The translations under genes were made by a program, and so were the position numbers. From an uncultured Mycoplasmatota bacterium (GTDB lineage Bacteria; Bacillota_I; Bacilli_A; RF39; UBA660), in NCBI GenBank assembly GCA_900546245.1, contig URBY01000002.1:1-63528 (forward strand): DNA of 63,528 nt, read 5' to 3'. The notes beneath the pieces are model-generated. The model did no database searches and was not told the DNA's origin. It saw only the letters and a list, made by a program, of their open reading frames with translations. This document shows, piece after piece, positions 7,734 to 16,365 of the stretch (the stretch's first letter is position 1; each line of letters begins with the position of its first letter).

Positions 7734-9446
7734 ATGAATAATGTTCTTTTTATATTTACAATTTACATAGTAACTATCATTATTTTAATAGTAATTTTTG
7801 CACTTAGAAATTCTAAGCAAAATAAAAAATTAAAAGAATCTATTAGTGAACTTGAAAAAGAAAAAAATTTGATAATTAATGCACCTATTTTAAATGAGTT
7901 ATCAAAGGTTGAAGCATTAGTTAAAGATGATAAGTTAAAATATAAATATGATAATTGGCAACATAAATTTGATGATATAAGAAATATTTATATTCCTAAG
8001 GTAACAGATATGCTTCTTGATGCTGATGATTTAGTTGCAAGAAAAAAGTATAAAGAACTTAAAACCTTACTCGCTGATATAGAATTAAAAATTTATAGAC
8101 TTAGAGAAAAGACAAATACATTATTATCAGAAATAAAAGAAATAACATTAAGTGAAGAAAAAAATAGAAATCAAATTGTAAAACTAAAAAACAAATATAG
8201 AGGAATAAAACAAGATTACGAAAAAAATAAGGCTGATTATAAACCAGTAAATAATCAAATAGAACTTCAATTTGAAAACATTGAAAAAAGATTTCAAGAG
8301 TTTGAAATTGTAATGGAAAAGAAAGATTATGACGAGATAAATTATTTAGTAAAAGGTATTACTGAAATGATTGATCATATTGAATATGTCGTAAAAGAAG
8401 TTCCAGCAATTTTAATTATGTGTAATGAATTAATACCAGGAAAGATTGAGGATATTTCAAGTTTATATATAAAAATGACAAGAGAATTGTATCAACTTGA
8501 TTATTTAAATGTTGAATATAATATTAAAGAAACTGAAAAAAAAGTAAAAGATGTTTTAGATAGAGTTAAAGTTTTAAATTTAGAAGATGTTGTATTTGAA
8601 CTTAAAACAATAGTTAATTATTATGATTCTTTATATAGTGATTTTGAATATGAAAAAATATGCAAAAAAACATTTGAATCTAATGTAAAATCATTTAAAA
8701 CAAAGTTAATAAGAACAAATAAAATTATAAGCAATTTAATGGGTCAAATAGATTCTTTATCAGAAACATATGATTTAAAAGAAGAAGATGTAAAGAGATT
8801 AAATATAATCAATGATGAGACTAGAAAAATTAAAGATAGCTATAATAATTTAATGGATTGTAGTAAAAATCATACATTTCCATATTCTAAACTTGTAAAA
8901 GAACTTGACGTGTTAATGATTAAAGTATCAAAACTTGAAGAATCTCTTAATTATGATTTAAAAACTATAGGTAGTATGAAAGATGATGAGATAAGAGCAA
9001 GAGAACAACTTGATAATATTAAAAATTTGCTTAAAAAAGCAAAGAATAGAATTAGACTTTATAATATTCCAGTTATTCCAGATAATTACTTTGTAGAACT
9101 TCAAGATGCATCTGATGCAATTAAAGAAATACAAAAAGAGTTAAACAAAAAACCTATAAATATAGAAACACTTAATATAAGAGTTGATACAGCAAGAGAT
9201 CTTGTTTTCAAAGTATTTAATACAACAAATAGTTTACTTAAAACAATAGTGATGTTCGAAGAAACTTTTGTTTACGGAAATAGATACAGAAGTTATAAAG
9301 AAAAAGTTAATGAAGGTTTAAATTTTGCTGAAAAATTATTCTTTAAAGGTGAATATAAAAAGGCTTTAGAAGTAACTATGAATGCAATAGATTATGTTGA
9401 ACCAGGAATACACAATAAAATAATGAAAGCATATAACGAAAATTAG
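7734..9446 (+). CDS. ezrA: Septation ring formation regulator EzrA
   Basis: EzrA is a membrane-anchored spectrin-like protein that limits FtsZ ring assembly and acts in division. The product has 570 residues, as in the family. An N-terminal transmembrane helix (about 3-24) leaves a short outside tail. The rest is almost continuous coiled coil, including the family block around KWQHKFDDIRN and the SEEKNRNQIVKLKNKYR stretch near residue 140. AGAGGTG precedes the start. It is followed 9 bases later by a membrane protein of unknown role. Confidence 0.93.
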   Translation: MNNVLFIFTIYIVTIIILIVIFALRNSKQNKKLKESISELEKEKNLIINAPILNELSKVEALVKDDKLKYKYDNWQHKFDDIRNIYIPKVTDMLLDADDLVARKKYKELKTLLADIELKIYRLREKTNTLLSEIKEITLSEEKNRNQIVKLKNKYRGIKQDYEKNKADYKPVNNQIELQFENIEKRFQEFEIVMEKKDYDEINYLVKGITEMIDHIEYVVKEVPAILIMCNELIPGKIEDISSLYIKMTRELYQLDYLNVEYNIKETEKKVKDVLDRVKVLNLEDVVFELKTIVNYYDSLYSDFEYEKICKKTFESNVKSFKTKLIRTNKIISNLMGQIDSLSETYDLKEEDVKRLNIINDETRKIKDSYNNLMDCSKNHTFPYSKLVKELDVLMIKVSKLEESLNYDLKTIGSMKDDEIRAREQLDNIKNLLKKAKNRIRLYNIPVIPDNYFVELQDASDAIKEIQKELNKKPINIETLNIRVDTARDLVFKVFNTTNSLLKTIVMFEETFVYGNRYRSYKEKVNEGLNFAEKLFFKGEYKKALEVTMNAIDYVEPGIHNKIMKAYNEN

Positions 9447-9455
9447 GAGGAAAAG

Positions 9456-10253
9456 ATGGATAGAGTACAGGAAGAACTAGAAAATAAAAGATTAAATGCT
9501 AAAAATAAAGTTTATGATGTAGATAAAATTAATGAAGAATCACTTAGTAAGAAATATGATTTTGAAGATGAATATCTATCAGATAACGCTAAAAAAGAAA
9601 AAAAACAAGAAATATTAAAAAAACAAAATAAGAGAACTACTAAAAAAAGAAAATTTATACCATTTATAATTGGTAGTTTAGCAGTTGCACTTGTTGGTAC
9701 AGGAGCATATAATTTAGGTAAACAAAAGGGAACAAAAGAACAAGAAGAAAAGATATTTGAAACAATTGCTAGAACTTGTAATATTTCAAATGCACAACCT
9801 CAAATATTAAATGCGTGGGCAAATGATTCTATTGGAAAATTAGAAAAATATGTTGAAAATACTGGTATAAGAAATGGTAATGAAGTTTTAGAAAATATAA
9901 AAAGTGAATATCTTTCTAAAGTTGTTTTGGATTATGAAAATTTCATTGATTCAAATGGTAATATCGATGAATATAATAAGCTTATTGATGATTCTAAAAA
10001 ACTAGAAAATAGACTTAATGATACTGGATATAATATAGATTTTTCATTTAGTAATTCTGATTATGCGTATATGGTATTGGTTGATCCAAATAATCATATT
10101 GTAAATAATTTAACTACAGATCAAAATTTATCAATGTATGTTGCTGATGAATTTTATAATGGTGAATCATTTAGTGCTGATTCAATACTTTCTAATGATG
10201 GTATAGTTTATTCACCATATGAAAAAGAAGAAAATGTAAAAACATTAAATTAG
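9456..10253 (+). CDS. Single-pass membrane protein of unknown function, downstream of ezrA
   Basis: A 265-residue protein that I do not recognise. A highly charged N-terminal cytoplasmic part (about 1-68, rich in Lys and Glu, with KKQNKRTTKKRKF just before the membrane) is followed by one helix (about 69-88). The outer domain of about 175 residues has one cysteine (ARTCN) and is rich in Asn, Asp and Ser. GGAGG precedes the start and the gap to ezrA is 9 bases, so it is likely cotranscribed with ezrA. A division or envelope role would be only a guess from context. Confidence 0.7.
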   Translation: MDRVQEELENKRLNAKNKVYDVDKINEESLSKKYDFEDEYLSDNAKKEKKQEILKKQNKRTTKKRKFIPFIIGSLAVALVGTGAYNLGKQKGTKEQEEKIFETIARTCNISNAQPQILNAWANDSIGKLEKYVENTGIRNGNEVLENIKSEYLSKVVLDYENFIDSNGNIDEYNKLIDDSKKLENRLNDTGYNIDFSFSNSDYAYMVLVDPNNHIVNNLTTDQNLSMYVADEFYNGESFSADSILSNDGIVYSPYEKEENVKTLN

Positions 10254-10254
10254 A

Positions 10255-10278
10255 AAATGAGTAATCATTTCTTTTTTT
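10255..10278 (+). terminator. Terminator after the ezrA operon
   Basis: A 6-bp stem (AAATGA with TCATTT) with a 4-base loop is followed by CTTTTTTT. Confidence 0.7.
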
Positions 10279-10306
10279 ATTTCATAAAATTTATTAGGTG
10301 ATTAAT

Positions 10307-11149
10307 ATGCTAAAGAAAATATTAAAGGTAACTGCAGTCTTATTATTAGTAGGATTTAGTTTCTTTTATACTGAAAAAGTAACAATTATCGCTAGGAATT
10401 CCGATCCTATAATGAGAGCCATTAAAGAAGAAGAAAAAGATAAAAAAATATCAAATGTAAATCCAATCGTAAATAAAGATGAATACAAAACTGGTATAAA
10501 TGGCTGCGAGATAGATGTAGATGAAAGTTATAGCAAAATGAGAAGTGTTGGTGAGTTTAAAGAAGAATTAATTGTTATGAAAGAGGTTTCTAATAATAAA
10601 GATTTAACAAATAAATATGTAATTGGTGGAAATAACAAAGATAAAAAAGTTTCATTAATATTTTTTGTTAACAAAGATATAAATAATGATTTAACTAATT
10701 ATATAAATGAAAAAGATATAAAAGTAAATTATTTTATAGATGGTAAATATTTAGAAGAAAATCTAATTACAGTAAAATTTTTATCAGAAAATAATAATAT
10801 ATATTATTTAGGAATGGACGATAAATATAGTGATGAATATATGCTTTATCATAATAATTTAATAGGCATGAATGGTACTAATGAATCAAAATACTGTTTT
10901 ACAAATGATAAAAATGATGAAACTTTAAAAATATGTAATGATTATAATATGATTACAATTAAATCAGATGTTATTAAGGATAATGTTTATAAAACTATTA
11001 AAGATAAACTAAATAATGGTGTAATATTTGCAGTTGATTCAGATAATATAGATGAAATTAAAGTATCAATTAATTATATACTATCAAAAGGATATAATAT
11101 TGTATCATTAGAAGATTTATTATCAGAAAAAAATGGTTGTAATATGTAG
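10307..11149 (+). CDS. Polysaccharide deacetylase-like protein lacking catalytic motifs
   Basis: A membrane-anchored or secreted protein of 280 residues. The ATG at 10307 is preferred over a GTG at 10298 because AGGTGA sits at proper spacing. A hydrophobic N-terminal segment (about 4-22) anchors or exports it. The second half resembles a NodB-type barrel: KVSLIFFVN, then VNYFIDGKYLEEN, and a closing SKGYNIVSLEDLLSE typical of polysaccharide deacetylases. The metal site is not there: the first Asp-Asp pair reads FVNKD and no HxxxH is visible. Probably a non-catalytic homologue; the family call is moderate. Confidence 0.6.
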   Translation: MLKKILKVTAVLLLVGFSFFYTEKVTIIARNSDPIMRAIKEEEKDKKISNVNPIVNKDEYKTGINGCEIDVDESYSKMRSVGEFKEELIVMKEVSNNKDLTNKYVIGGNNKDKKVSLIFFVNKDINNDLTNYINEKDIKVNYFIDGKYLEENLITVKFLSENNNIYYLGMDDKYSDEYMLYHNNLIGMNGTNESKYCFTNDKNDETLKICNDYNMITIKSDVIKDNVYKTIKDKLNNGVIFAVDSDNIDEIKVSINYILSKGYNIVSLEDLLSEKNGCNM

Positions 11150-11172
11150 AATCTTTTTAGATTCTTTTTTTT
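11148..11172 (+). terminator. Terminator after the deacetylase-like gene
   Basis: A 7-bp stem (AGAATCT with AGATTCT) is followed by a run of eight Ts. It overlaps the stop codon of the upstream gene. Confidence 0.85.
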
Positions 11173-11199
11173 GTGGTATACTTTTCTTGGTGATTACTT

Positions 11200-13431
11200 A
11201 TGAAAAAAACAGAATTATTGTCTCCTGCAGGTAACTTAGAAACATTAAAAGTAGCAGTTCAAAATGGTGCGGATGCTATTTATATGGCAGGTAAAAAATT
11301 TGGTGCAAGAGCATTTTCAGAAAATTTTAATGATGATGAAATAATAGAGGCAATTAATTATTGCCATTTATATGGTGTTAAAATTTATATAACTATTAAT
11401 ACAATTGTTTATGATTATGAAGTAGAAGACTTTATTAACTATGTAGATTTTATATATAAAAATGGAGTAGATGCTGTTATAATTCAAGACTTAGGTATGG
11501 CAGATTTAATACATAAAACATTTCCAAATTTAGAAATGCATGCTTCAACACAGATGAATGTTCATAATATTAATGGGCTTAAATTCCTAAAAGAACTTGG
11601 ATTTAAAAGGGTAGTACTTGCTAGAGAAGTCCCTATAGAAACTATTAAAAAAATGAAAGAAGAAGTTGATATAGAACTTGAAGTATTTGTCCATGGTGCT
11701 TTATGTATATCTTGTTCTGGAGAATGTTACTTTAGTTATTTTGAATGTAATAGAAGTGGTAATAGAGGTAAATGTGCACAGGTTTGCAGACAGCCATATA
11801 CATTATTAAATGGTGATAAAAAGGTAGAATTAGAAGATAAATATTTACTTAGTCCAAAAGATTTATGTACTATAAATAATTTAGATGATTTAATTAAAAT
11901 AGGTGTAGATAGTTTCAAAATAGAAGGAAGAATGAAAAGTAAAGAATATGTTGGGCTAGTTACTAGATGTTATAGAAATAAAATAGATTATGATAAAGTA
12001 AGTGATAAAGATATTACTAATATGAAAAAGGTATTTAATAGAGGATTTACTTTAGGTAATCTATATAGTAAAAGAGCAAAAGAATTTATTAATGGATTTA
12101 GACCTAATCATTTAGGTGTATTGATTGGTGAAGTAATTGATTATAAAAAAGGAAAAGTAAAAATAAAACTATCTGATTATATAAATCAAGGTGATGCAGT
12201 TAGATTTATTCAAAATAATGAAATAGGATTTTATTTAAATAGAATATATAAAAATGACTTACTTGTTAATGGTGCTAAAAAAGGTGAAATTGTAGAATTT
12301 GATTCAAAAGAAGAAATAAAAAAAGAAACTAAGGTTTATAAAACAATAGATATAAAATTAAATAATTATATAAATGAAACAAGTATTAATTTAAGAAAAG
12401 TATTAATAGATGGAGAATTTAAAGTACAAAATAATAAAATTATATTTACTGTTACAGATAAAGAAAATACAGAAAAAATTATTCTTAATGATTCTGTTTT
12501 TAAAGCAAAAAACAAACCTACTTTAGAAAGTGATATAAAAGAAAAATTAAACAAACTTGGTAATGATATTTATGTATTTGATAATTTAAAAATAGATATT
12601 CCTTCTGATATATTTATACCAATGACTACTATTAATAATCTTAGAAGAGATATTTTAAAAAAAATAACAGATGATAGAATTAGAGTAAAAAATAATTATC
12701 AAAAGAATAATGTAATATTAAATAAATCAGGAATAAAAATTACAAATGATATATTTTTTGAAGTACAAAATAAAGAACAACTAGAATATATTTTAGAAAA
12801 TACAGATTATAAGTGTTATGTAAATAATGTAGTACTATACTCACAATATAAAAATAATGATAGAGTAATATTTAAAATGCCTAGAATTAATAATTCAAAT
12901 ATTAAAAATGAAAATACTTTAATTTCAGAAATAGGTGAAATCACAAAAAATACTATTACTGATACATATTTTAATGTTGTTAATTCATATTATGTAAATT
13001 TTCTTTATAATAAAGGTGTAAAAAAGGTAACACTTTCATATGAACTTACAATAGAAAATATTGAAAATCTTATCAAAAATTATAAGAATAAATATGATGA
13101 AGAACCTAATTTAGAAGCTGTTATTTATGGAAAACCAGAACTTATGATAAGTAAGTATTGTCTTTTAAATACATATGTAAATAAAGAAAAAATATGTAAT
13201 GAGTGCGCTAAAGATTATTATCTAGTAGATAAATATAATAAAAAATTTCCTATTAGAAGTGAAAATTGTTATATGAAAATACTTAATTATAAAGATATTA
13301 ATTATTTAGATAAAATAGATAAGTTACAAAGTATTGGAGTTACTAATTATAAGATAATACTTGATAGAGAAAACATAGAAGAAATAAAATTAATTATAAG
13401 TGCTTTAAAAATAAAAGAAAATATATTATAA
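11200..13431 (+). CDS. U32 family RNA hydroxylation protein (RlhA/TrhP type)
   Basis: Members of peptidase family U32 such as RlhA and TrhP make 5-hydroxylated bases in 23S rRNA or tRNA; the peptidase name is historical. The product (743 residues) has the N-terminal barrel starting ELLSPAGNLETLKVAVQNGADAIY, the conserved VFVHGALCISCSGECYFS and GNRGKCAQVCRQPY blocks with the Fe-S-type cysteines, and SPKDLC. A long C-terminal extension, as in RlhA, carries a Cys-containing ICNECAKDYYLVDKYNKKFP. Which RNA it modifies cannot be told here. It is followed 20 bases later by a prepilin gene. Confidence 0.85.
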   Translation: MKKTELLSPAGNLETLKVAVQNGADAIYMAGKKFGARAFSENFNDDEIIEAINYCHLYGVKIYITINTIVYDYEVEDFINYVDFIYKNGVDAVIIQDLGMADLIHKTFPNLEMHASTQMNVHNINGLKFLKELGFKRVVLAREVPIETIKKMKEEVDIELEVFVHGALCISCSGECYFSYFECNRSGNRGKCAQVCRQPYTLLNGDKKVELEDKYLLSPKDLCTINNLDDLIKIGVDSFKIEGRMKSKEYVGLVTRCYRNKIDYDKVSDKDITNMKKVFNRGFTLGNLYSKRAKEFINGFRPNHLGVLIGEVIDYKKGKVKIKLSDYINQGDAVRFIQNNEIGFYLNRIYKNDLLVNGAKKGEIVEFDSKEEIKKETKVYKTIDIKLNNYINETSINLRKVLIDGEFKVQNNKIIFTVTDKENTEKIILNDSVFKAKNKPTLESDIKEKLNKLGNDIYVFDNLKIDIPSDIFIPMTTINNLRRDILKKITDDRIRVKNNYQKNNVILNKSGIKITNDIFFEVQNKEQLEYILENTDYKCYVNNVVLYSQYKNNDRVIFKMPRINNSNIKNENTLISEIGEITKNTITDTYFNVVNSYYVNFLYNKGVKKVTLSYELTIENIENLIKNYKNKYDEEPNLEAVIYGKPELMISKYCLLNTYVNKEKICNECAKDYYLVDKYNKKFPIRSENCYMKILNYKDINYLDKIDKLQSIGVTNYKIILDRENIEEIKLIISALKIKENIL

Positions 13432-13451
13432 TCATAATAGAGGTAGATAAT

Positions 13452-13895
13452 ATGAAAATGAAAGAAAAGGGTTTTACAATAGTAGAATTATTAACAGTTT
13501 TTGCAATACTTTCAATAATTCTTGGAATGGTAGTAGTAAATGTTAATAATTATTCAAGTAAACAAAGAGAAAAAGATTATGAAAATTTAGTTAAAATAAT
13601 AGAAGAAAATGCAAAAGTACTTGTTAATAAAAATGAAGATTTATTTGTTGGTGTAACAAATAACGCCTCAAGTAAAGTTATTGATGTAAATGGTAATACA
13701 TTAAATGGTTGTAAATTTTCTTATGATTTATTAGTAGATAATAAATTGATGGATGAAGATACAGTAAATCCAGTGGACAATAAAGCATTTTATAATAATA
13801 ATTATTCAATAATCACAACATTATCTGATAAAGGAACATATAATTATGAACTAAAACAAAATGCAAATAATAGTTATACTAAATGTATAAATTAA
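13452..13895 (+). CDS. Prepilin-type protein
   Basis: A 147-residue type IV pilin-like or pseudopilin protein. The class III signal is clear: a short basic leader, then G-FTIVELL with the conserved Glu at +5, followed by a hydrophobic helix of about 20 residues. Prepilin peptidase would cut after the Gly. The remainder is a small Asn-rich domain with two cysteines, one near the C-terminus (KCIN), that could form a disulfide. AGAGGT precedes the start. No pilus assembly ATPase is nearby, so the machinery must be elsewhere. Confidence 0.85.
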   Translation: MKMKEKGFTIVELLTVFAILSIILGMVVVNVNNYSSKQREKDYENLVKIIEENAKVLVNKNEDLFVGVTNNASSKVIDVNGNTLNGCKFSYDLLVDNKLMDEDTVNPVDNKAFYNNNYSIITTLSDKGTYNYELKQNANNSYTKCIN

Positions 13896-13982
13896 AAATA
13901 TATTTTTAATTTATAAAATATGTTATTTTATTTAAGCGTTTAAGTTATCTTTTCATATATTAAAATGAAGAGGTAACTTTTT

Positions 13983-14560
13983 ATGTCTTGTCAAAATTTT
14001 GAAGAAATAAAGAAAAATTTAGAATTAAGTAAAAATTTGAGAAAACTTGGAATTTGTTTAGTAGTTATTGGACCTACTGGACCAACGGGTATGACAGGTA
14101 CTCAGGTAGAAATTGTGCCTATAGGACCAACAGGTGCTCAAGGTATTCAAGGTGAAACAGGACCAACAGGTCCTAGTGGAACAGTGCCACTTTCATCAAA
14201 TGAGGGAATAGTTCATGCAAGTTTTCTTGAAAATGAAGATACTGGTGTTATGCGTTTTGATAATACCTGGTTTGTACCTAATCCATCAGAATATTTTAAA
14301 TTATTAGATAATTCACATATAGAAGTTGAACCAGGTATTTACAAAATATCATTTTCTTGCTATATAACAGGTGTTGATGCTGATCATGGTATAGAAGTTT
14401 ATTTGATGGATGATACAGGAGCTGCTATTCAAGAGTAATACTATTCAGATTTGAAAAAATAGCTGTATTAAGTGTATCAGTGGTATTAATCGGTGATAAA
14501 GGTACATCTAATGTAAAAGTCTCAGATACAAATTTAGTTTTAGAAAAAATACATGAATAA
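13983..14560 (+). pseudogene. Collagen-like protein with BclA-type C-terminal domain, frameshifted
   Basis: The first frame (13983-14438, 151 residues) has an N-terminal tail, Gly-Pro-Thr collagen-like triplets interrupted once (about residues 30-65), then a jelly-roll beginning SSNEGIVHASFLEN. It stops after GAAIQE. In another frame the same domain resumes at once: RFEKIAVLSVSVVLIG through to DTNLVLEKIHE and a stop at 14560. A piece between the two is missing, so this is a deletion with frame change. The organisation is that of Bacillus exosporium or spore-surface collagen-like proteins. The product may still be made in truncated form. AGAGGT precedes the start. Confidence 0.75.
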
Positions 14561-14566
14561 AAAATT

Positions 14567-14599
14567 AAAGACAAATGCTTTTAAAATTTGTCTTTTTTT
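14567..14599 (+). terminator. Terminator after the collagen-like gene
   Basis: A 10-bp perfect stem (AAAGACAAAT with ATTTGTCTTT) is followed by a T-run. The RNase J-like promoter -10 (TATAAT, 14602-14607) comes directly after. Confidence 0.85.
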
Positions 14600-14650
14600 G
14601 TTATAATATTAATGCTTATTTCTTTAGTAAAAAAATGAAAGGAGAAAATA

Positions 14651-16297
14651 ATGAGTAAAATTAAAATTTTTAGTTTAGGCGGACTTAATGAAAGCGGAAA
14701 AAATATGTATGTTGTTGATGTTGATAATGACTTATTTATTTTTGATGCAGGACTTAAGTATGCTGATGATAAAATGCTTGGTGTTGATTATATAATACCT
14801 GATTTAAAGTTTTTGAAAGATAATTTAAAAAGAATAAAAGGTATATTTATAACACATGCACATGAAAAATATATGGGTGCAGTAAGTGATATTGTTAAAA
14901 ATATTCCTAGTATAAAAGTTTATGCAACTAAATTTACTGTGGATATTCTAAAAAAAGAGTTTGAAGATAACAATATTAAATATAATAATTTACATTTAAT
15001 AAGCGCTCATAAAAATATTAAATTTGGTAAAAATAGTATTTTTCCGGTTAGTTTAACACATTCAGTACCAGATACTGTTGGATATGTTTTAAATACATCT
15101 GATGGCGCTATTTGTTATACTGGTAATTTTGTATTTGATTCTAGTATGACTGGTTCATATAAAACAGATATTGGTAAACTTGCTTATATTGGTAAACAAG
15201 GAGTATTATGTCTTTTAAGTGAATCAGAATATGCTGATAGGCCAGGATATACAACACCAAATAATAGAATTGCAAATGATGTAAGAGATGCACTTTTACA
15301 TAACGAAGGTAGAATAATATTTACTGTATTTACAAATCATATATCAAGACTTCAAGAATTATTTAATGAAGTAGCTAAAACTCATAGAAAAGTAGTAGTT
15401 ATGGGAAAAAGAATGCAAACATTAATTAATTATGTAATTGATGAAGGATATGTAAATTTTGATAAAGAACAAATTGGTAATTTAAATAATCTAAATGATA
15501 GAGATGCAATTATATTAATATCTAATGAAAACGAAAAACCATATGTAAATTTAGATAGAATTGTAAACGGATATGATAAATATGTTAAAATAAATCCTAG
15601 TGATACAATCTTTTTCTTAGAGCCTGTTCAAGTAGGTATGGAGAAAAAGGCTGCTAAAATAACAGATGAAATAAGCAAATTAGGAGCAAATGTTATAACA
15701 TTATCAAGTAAGAATCATTTATTAAATCATGCATCACAAGAAGATTTAATGTTAATGCTTAACTTAATGAATCCAAAATATTATTTTCCAGTAATTGGTG
15801 AATATCGCCATCAAGTAGAAAATGCTAATATAGCATCTAGTATAGGTATGGATAAAAATAATATAATACTTAAACTTAATGGTGAGGTTGCTACATTTGT
15901 AGATGGAAAATTAACAGAAGATAAAGAAATCGTTAAGATTGATGAATTATTAATAGATGGTAACTCAACTCAAGATATTGGTGAACTTGTACTTAAAGAT
16001 AGAGAACTTTTAAGTGATAATGGGATAGTTATAATATGTGCTACATTAAATAGAAAGACTAAAGAAATAGAAGCTGGACCAGAAATATTAACAAGAGGAT
16101 TTATTTATGTAAAAGAAAATAATGAAATAATTGAAAAAATGAAAGAAATTTCTCTTGAAGTTATTAATTCAAATATTAGTGATAACTATGTTGAATTTAA
16201 TAAAATCAAAAATGGTATTCGTGAAGAATTAGGTAAATATTTATTTAGTGAAACAGAATGTAAACCAATGATAATTACAGTAATAACAGAGATATAG
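14651..16297 (+). CDS. RNase J-like protein with a degenerate active site
   Basis: A 548-residue beta-CASP metallo-beta-lactamase protein aligned by eye over its whole length with RNase J. The start follows AGGAGA. The key residues are altered. The HxHxDH metal motif reads H69-A-H71-E-K73-Y74, so Asp and the last His are gone. GDFKFD reads GNFVFD (Asp to Asn at 159). The usual PxHGEYR reads PVIGEYR (His to Ile at 382), and the phosphate-binding GSQGEP is not recognisable. H137, H356 and H360 remain. RNase J2 of B. subtilis is a weakly active partner of J1; this may be a similar structural subunit. No intact RNase J is in the window. Confidence 0.85.
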   Translation: MSKIKIFSLGGLNESGKNMYVVDVDNDLFIFDAGLKYADDKMLGVDYIIPDLKFLKDNLKRIKGIFITHAHEKYMGAVSDIVKNIPSIKVYATKFTVDILKKEFEDNNIKYNNLHLISAHKNIKFGKNSIFPVSLTHSVPDTVGYVLNTSDGAICYTGNFVFDSSMTGSYKTDIGKLAYIGKQGVLCLLSESEYADRPGYTTPNNRIANDVRDALLHNEGRIIFTVFTNHISRLQELFNEVAKTHRKVVVMGKRMQTLINYVIDEGYVNFDKEQIGNLNNLNDRDAIILISNENEKPYVNLDRIVNGYDKYVKINPSDTIFFLEPVQVGMEKKAAKITDEISKLGANVITLSSKNHLLNHASQEDLMLMLNLMNPKYYFPVIGEYRHQVENANIASSIGMDKNNIILKLNGEVATFVDGKLTEDKEIVKIDELLIDGNSTQDIGELVLKDRELLSDNGIVIICATLNRKTKEIEAGPEILTRGFIYVKENNEIIEKMKEISLEVINSNISDNYVEFNKIKNGIREELGKYLFSETECKPMIITVITEI

Positions 16298-16325
16298 AAA
16301 AGTAATAAATGCTTTTCTATTTTTC
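16295..16325 (+). terminator. Terminator after the RNase J-like gene
   Basis: An 8-bp stem (TAGAAAAG with CTTTTCTA) is followed by T-rich sequence. The ftsK -10 box (TATAAT, 16336-16341) lies just beyond it. Confidence 0.75.
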
Positions 16326-16365
16326 TTTTCTATGATATAATTTTATTAGAGAGTAGGCGTGTAAC

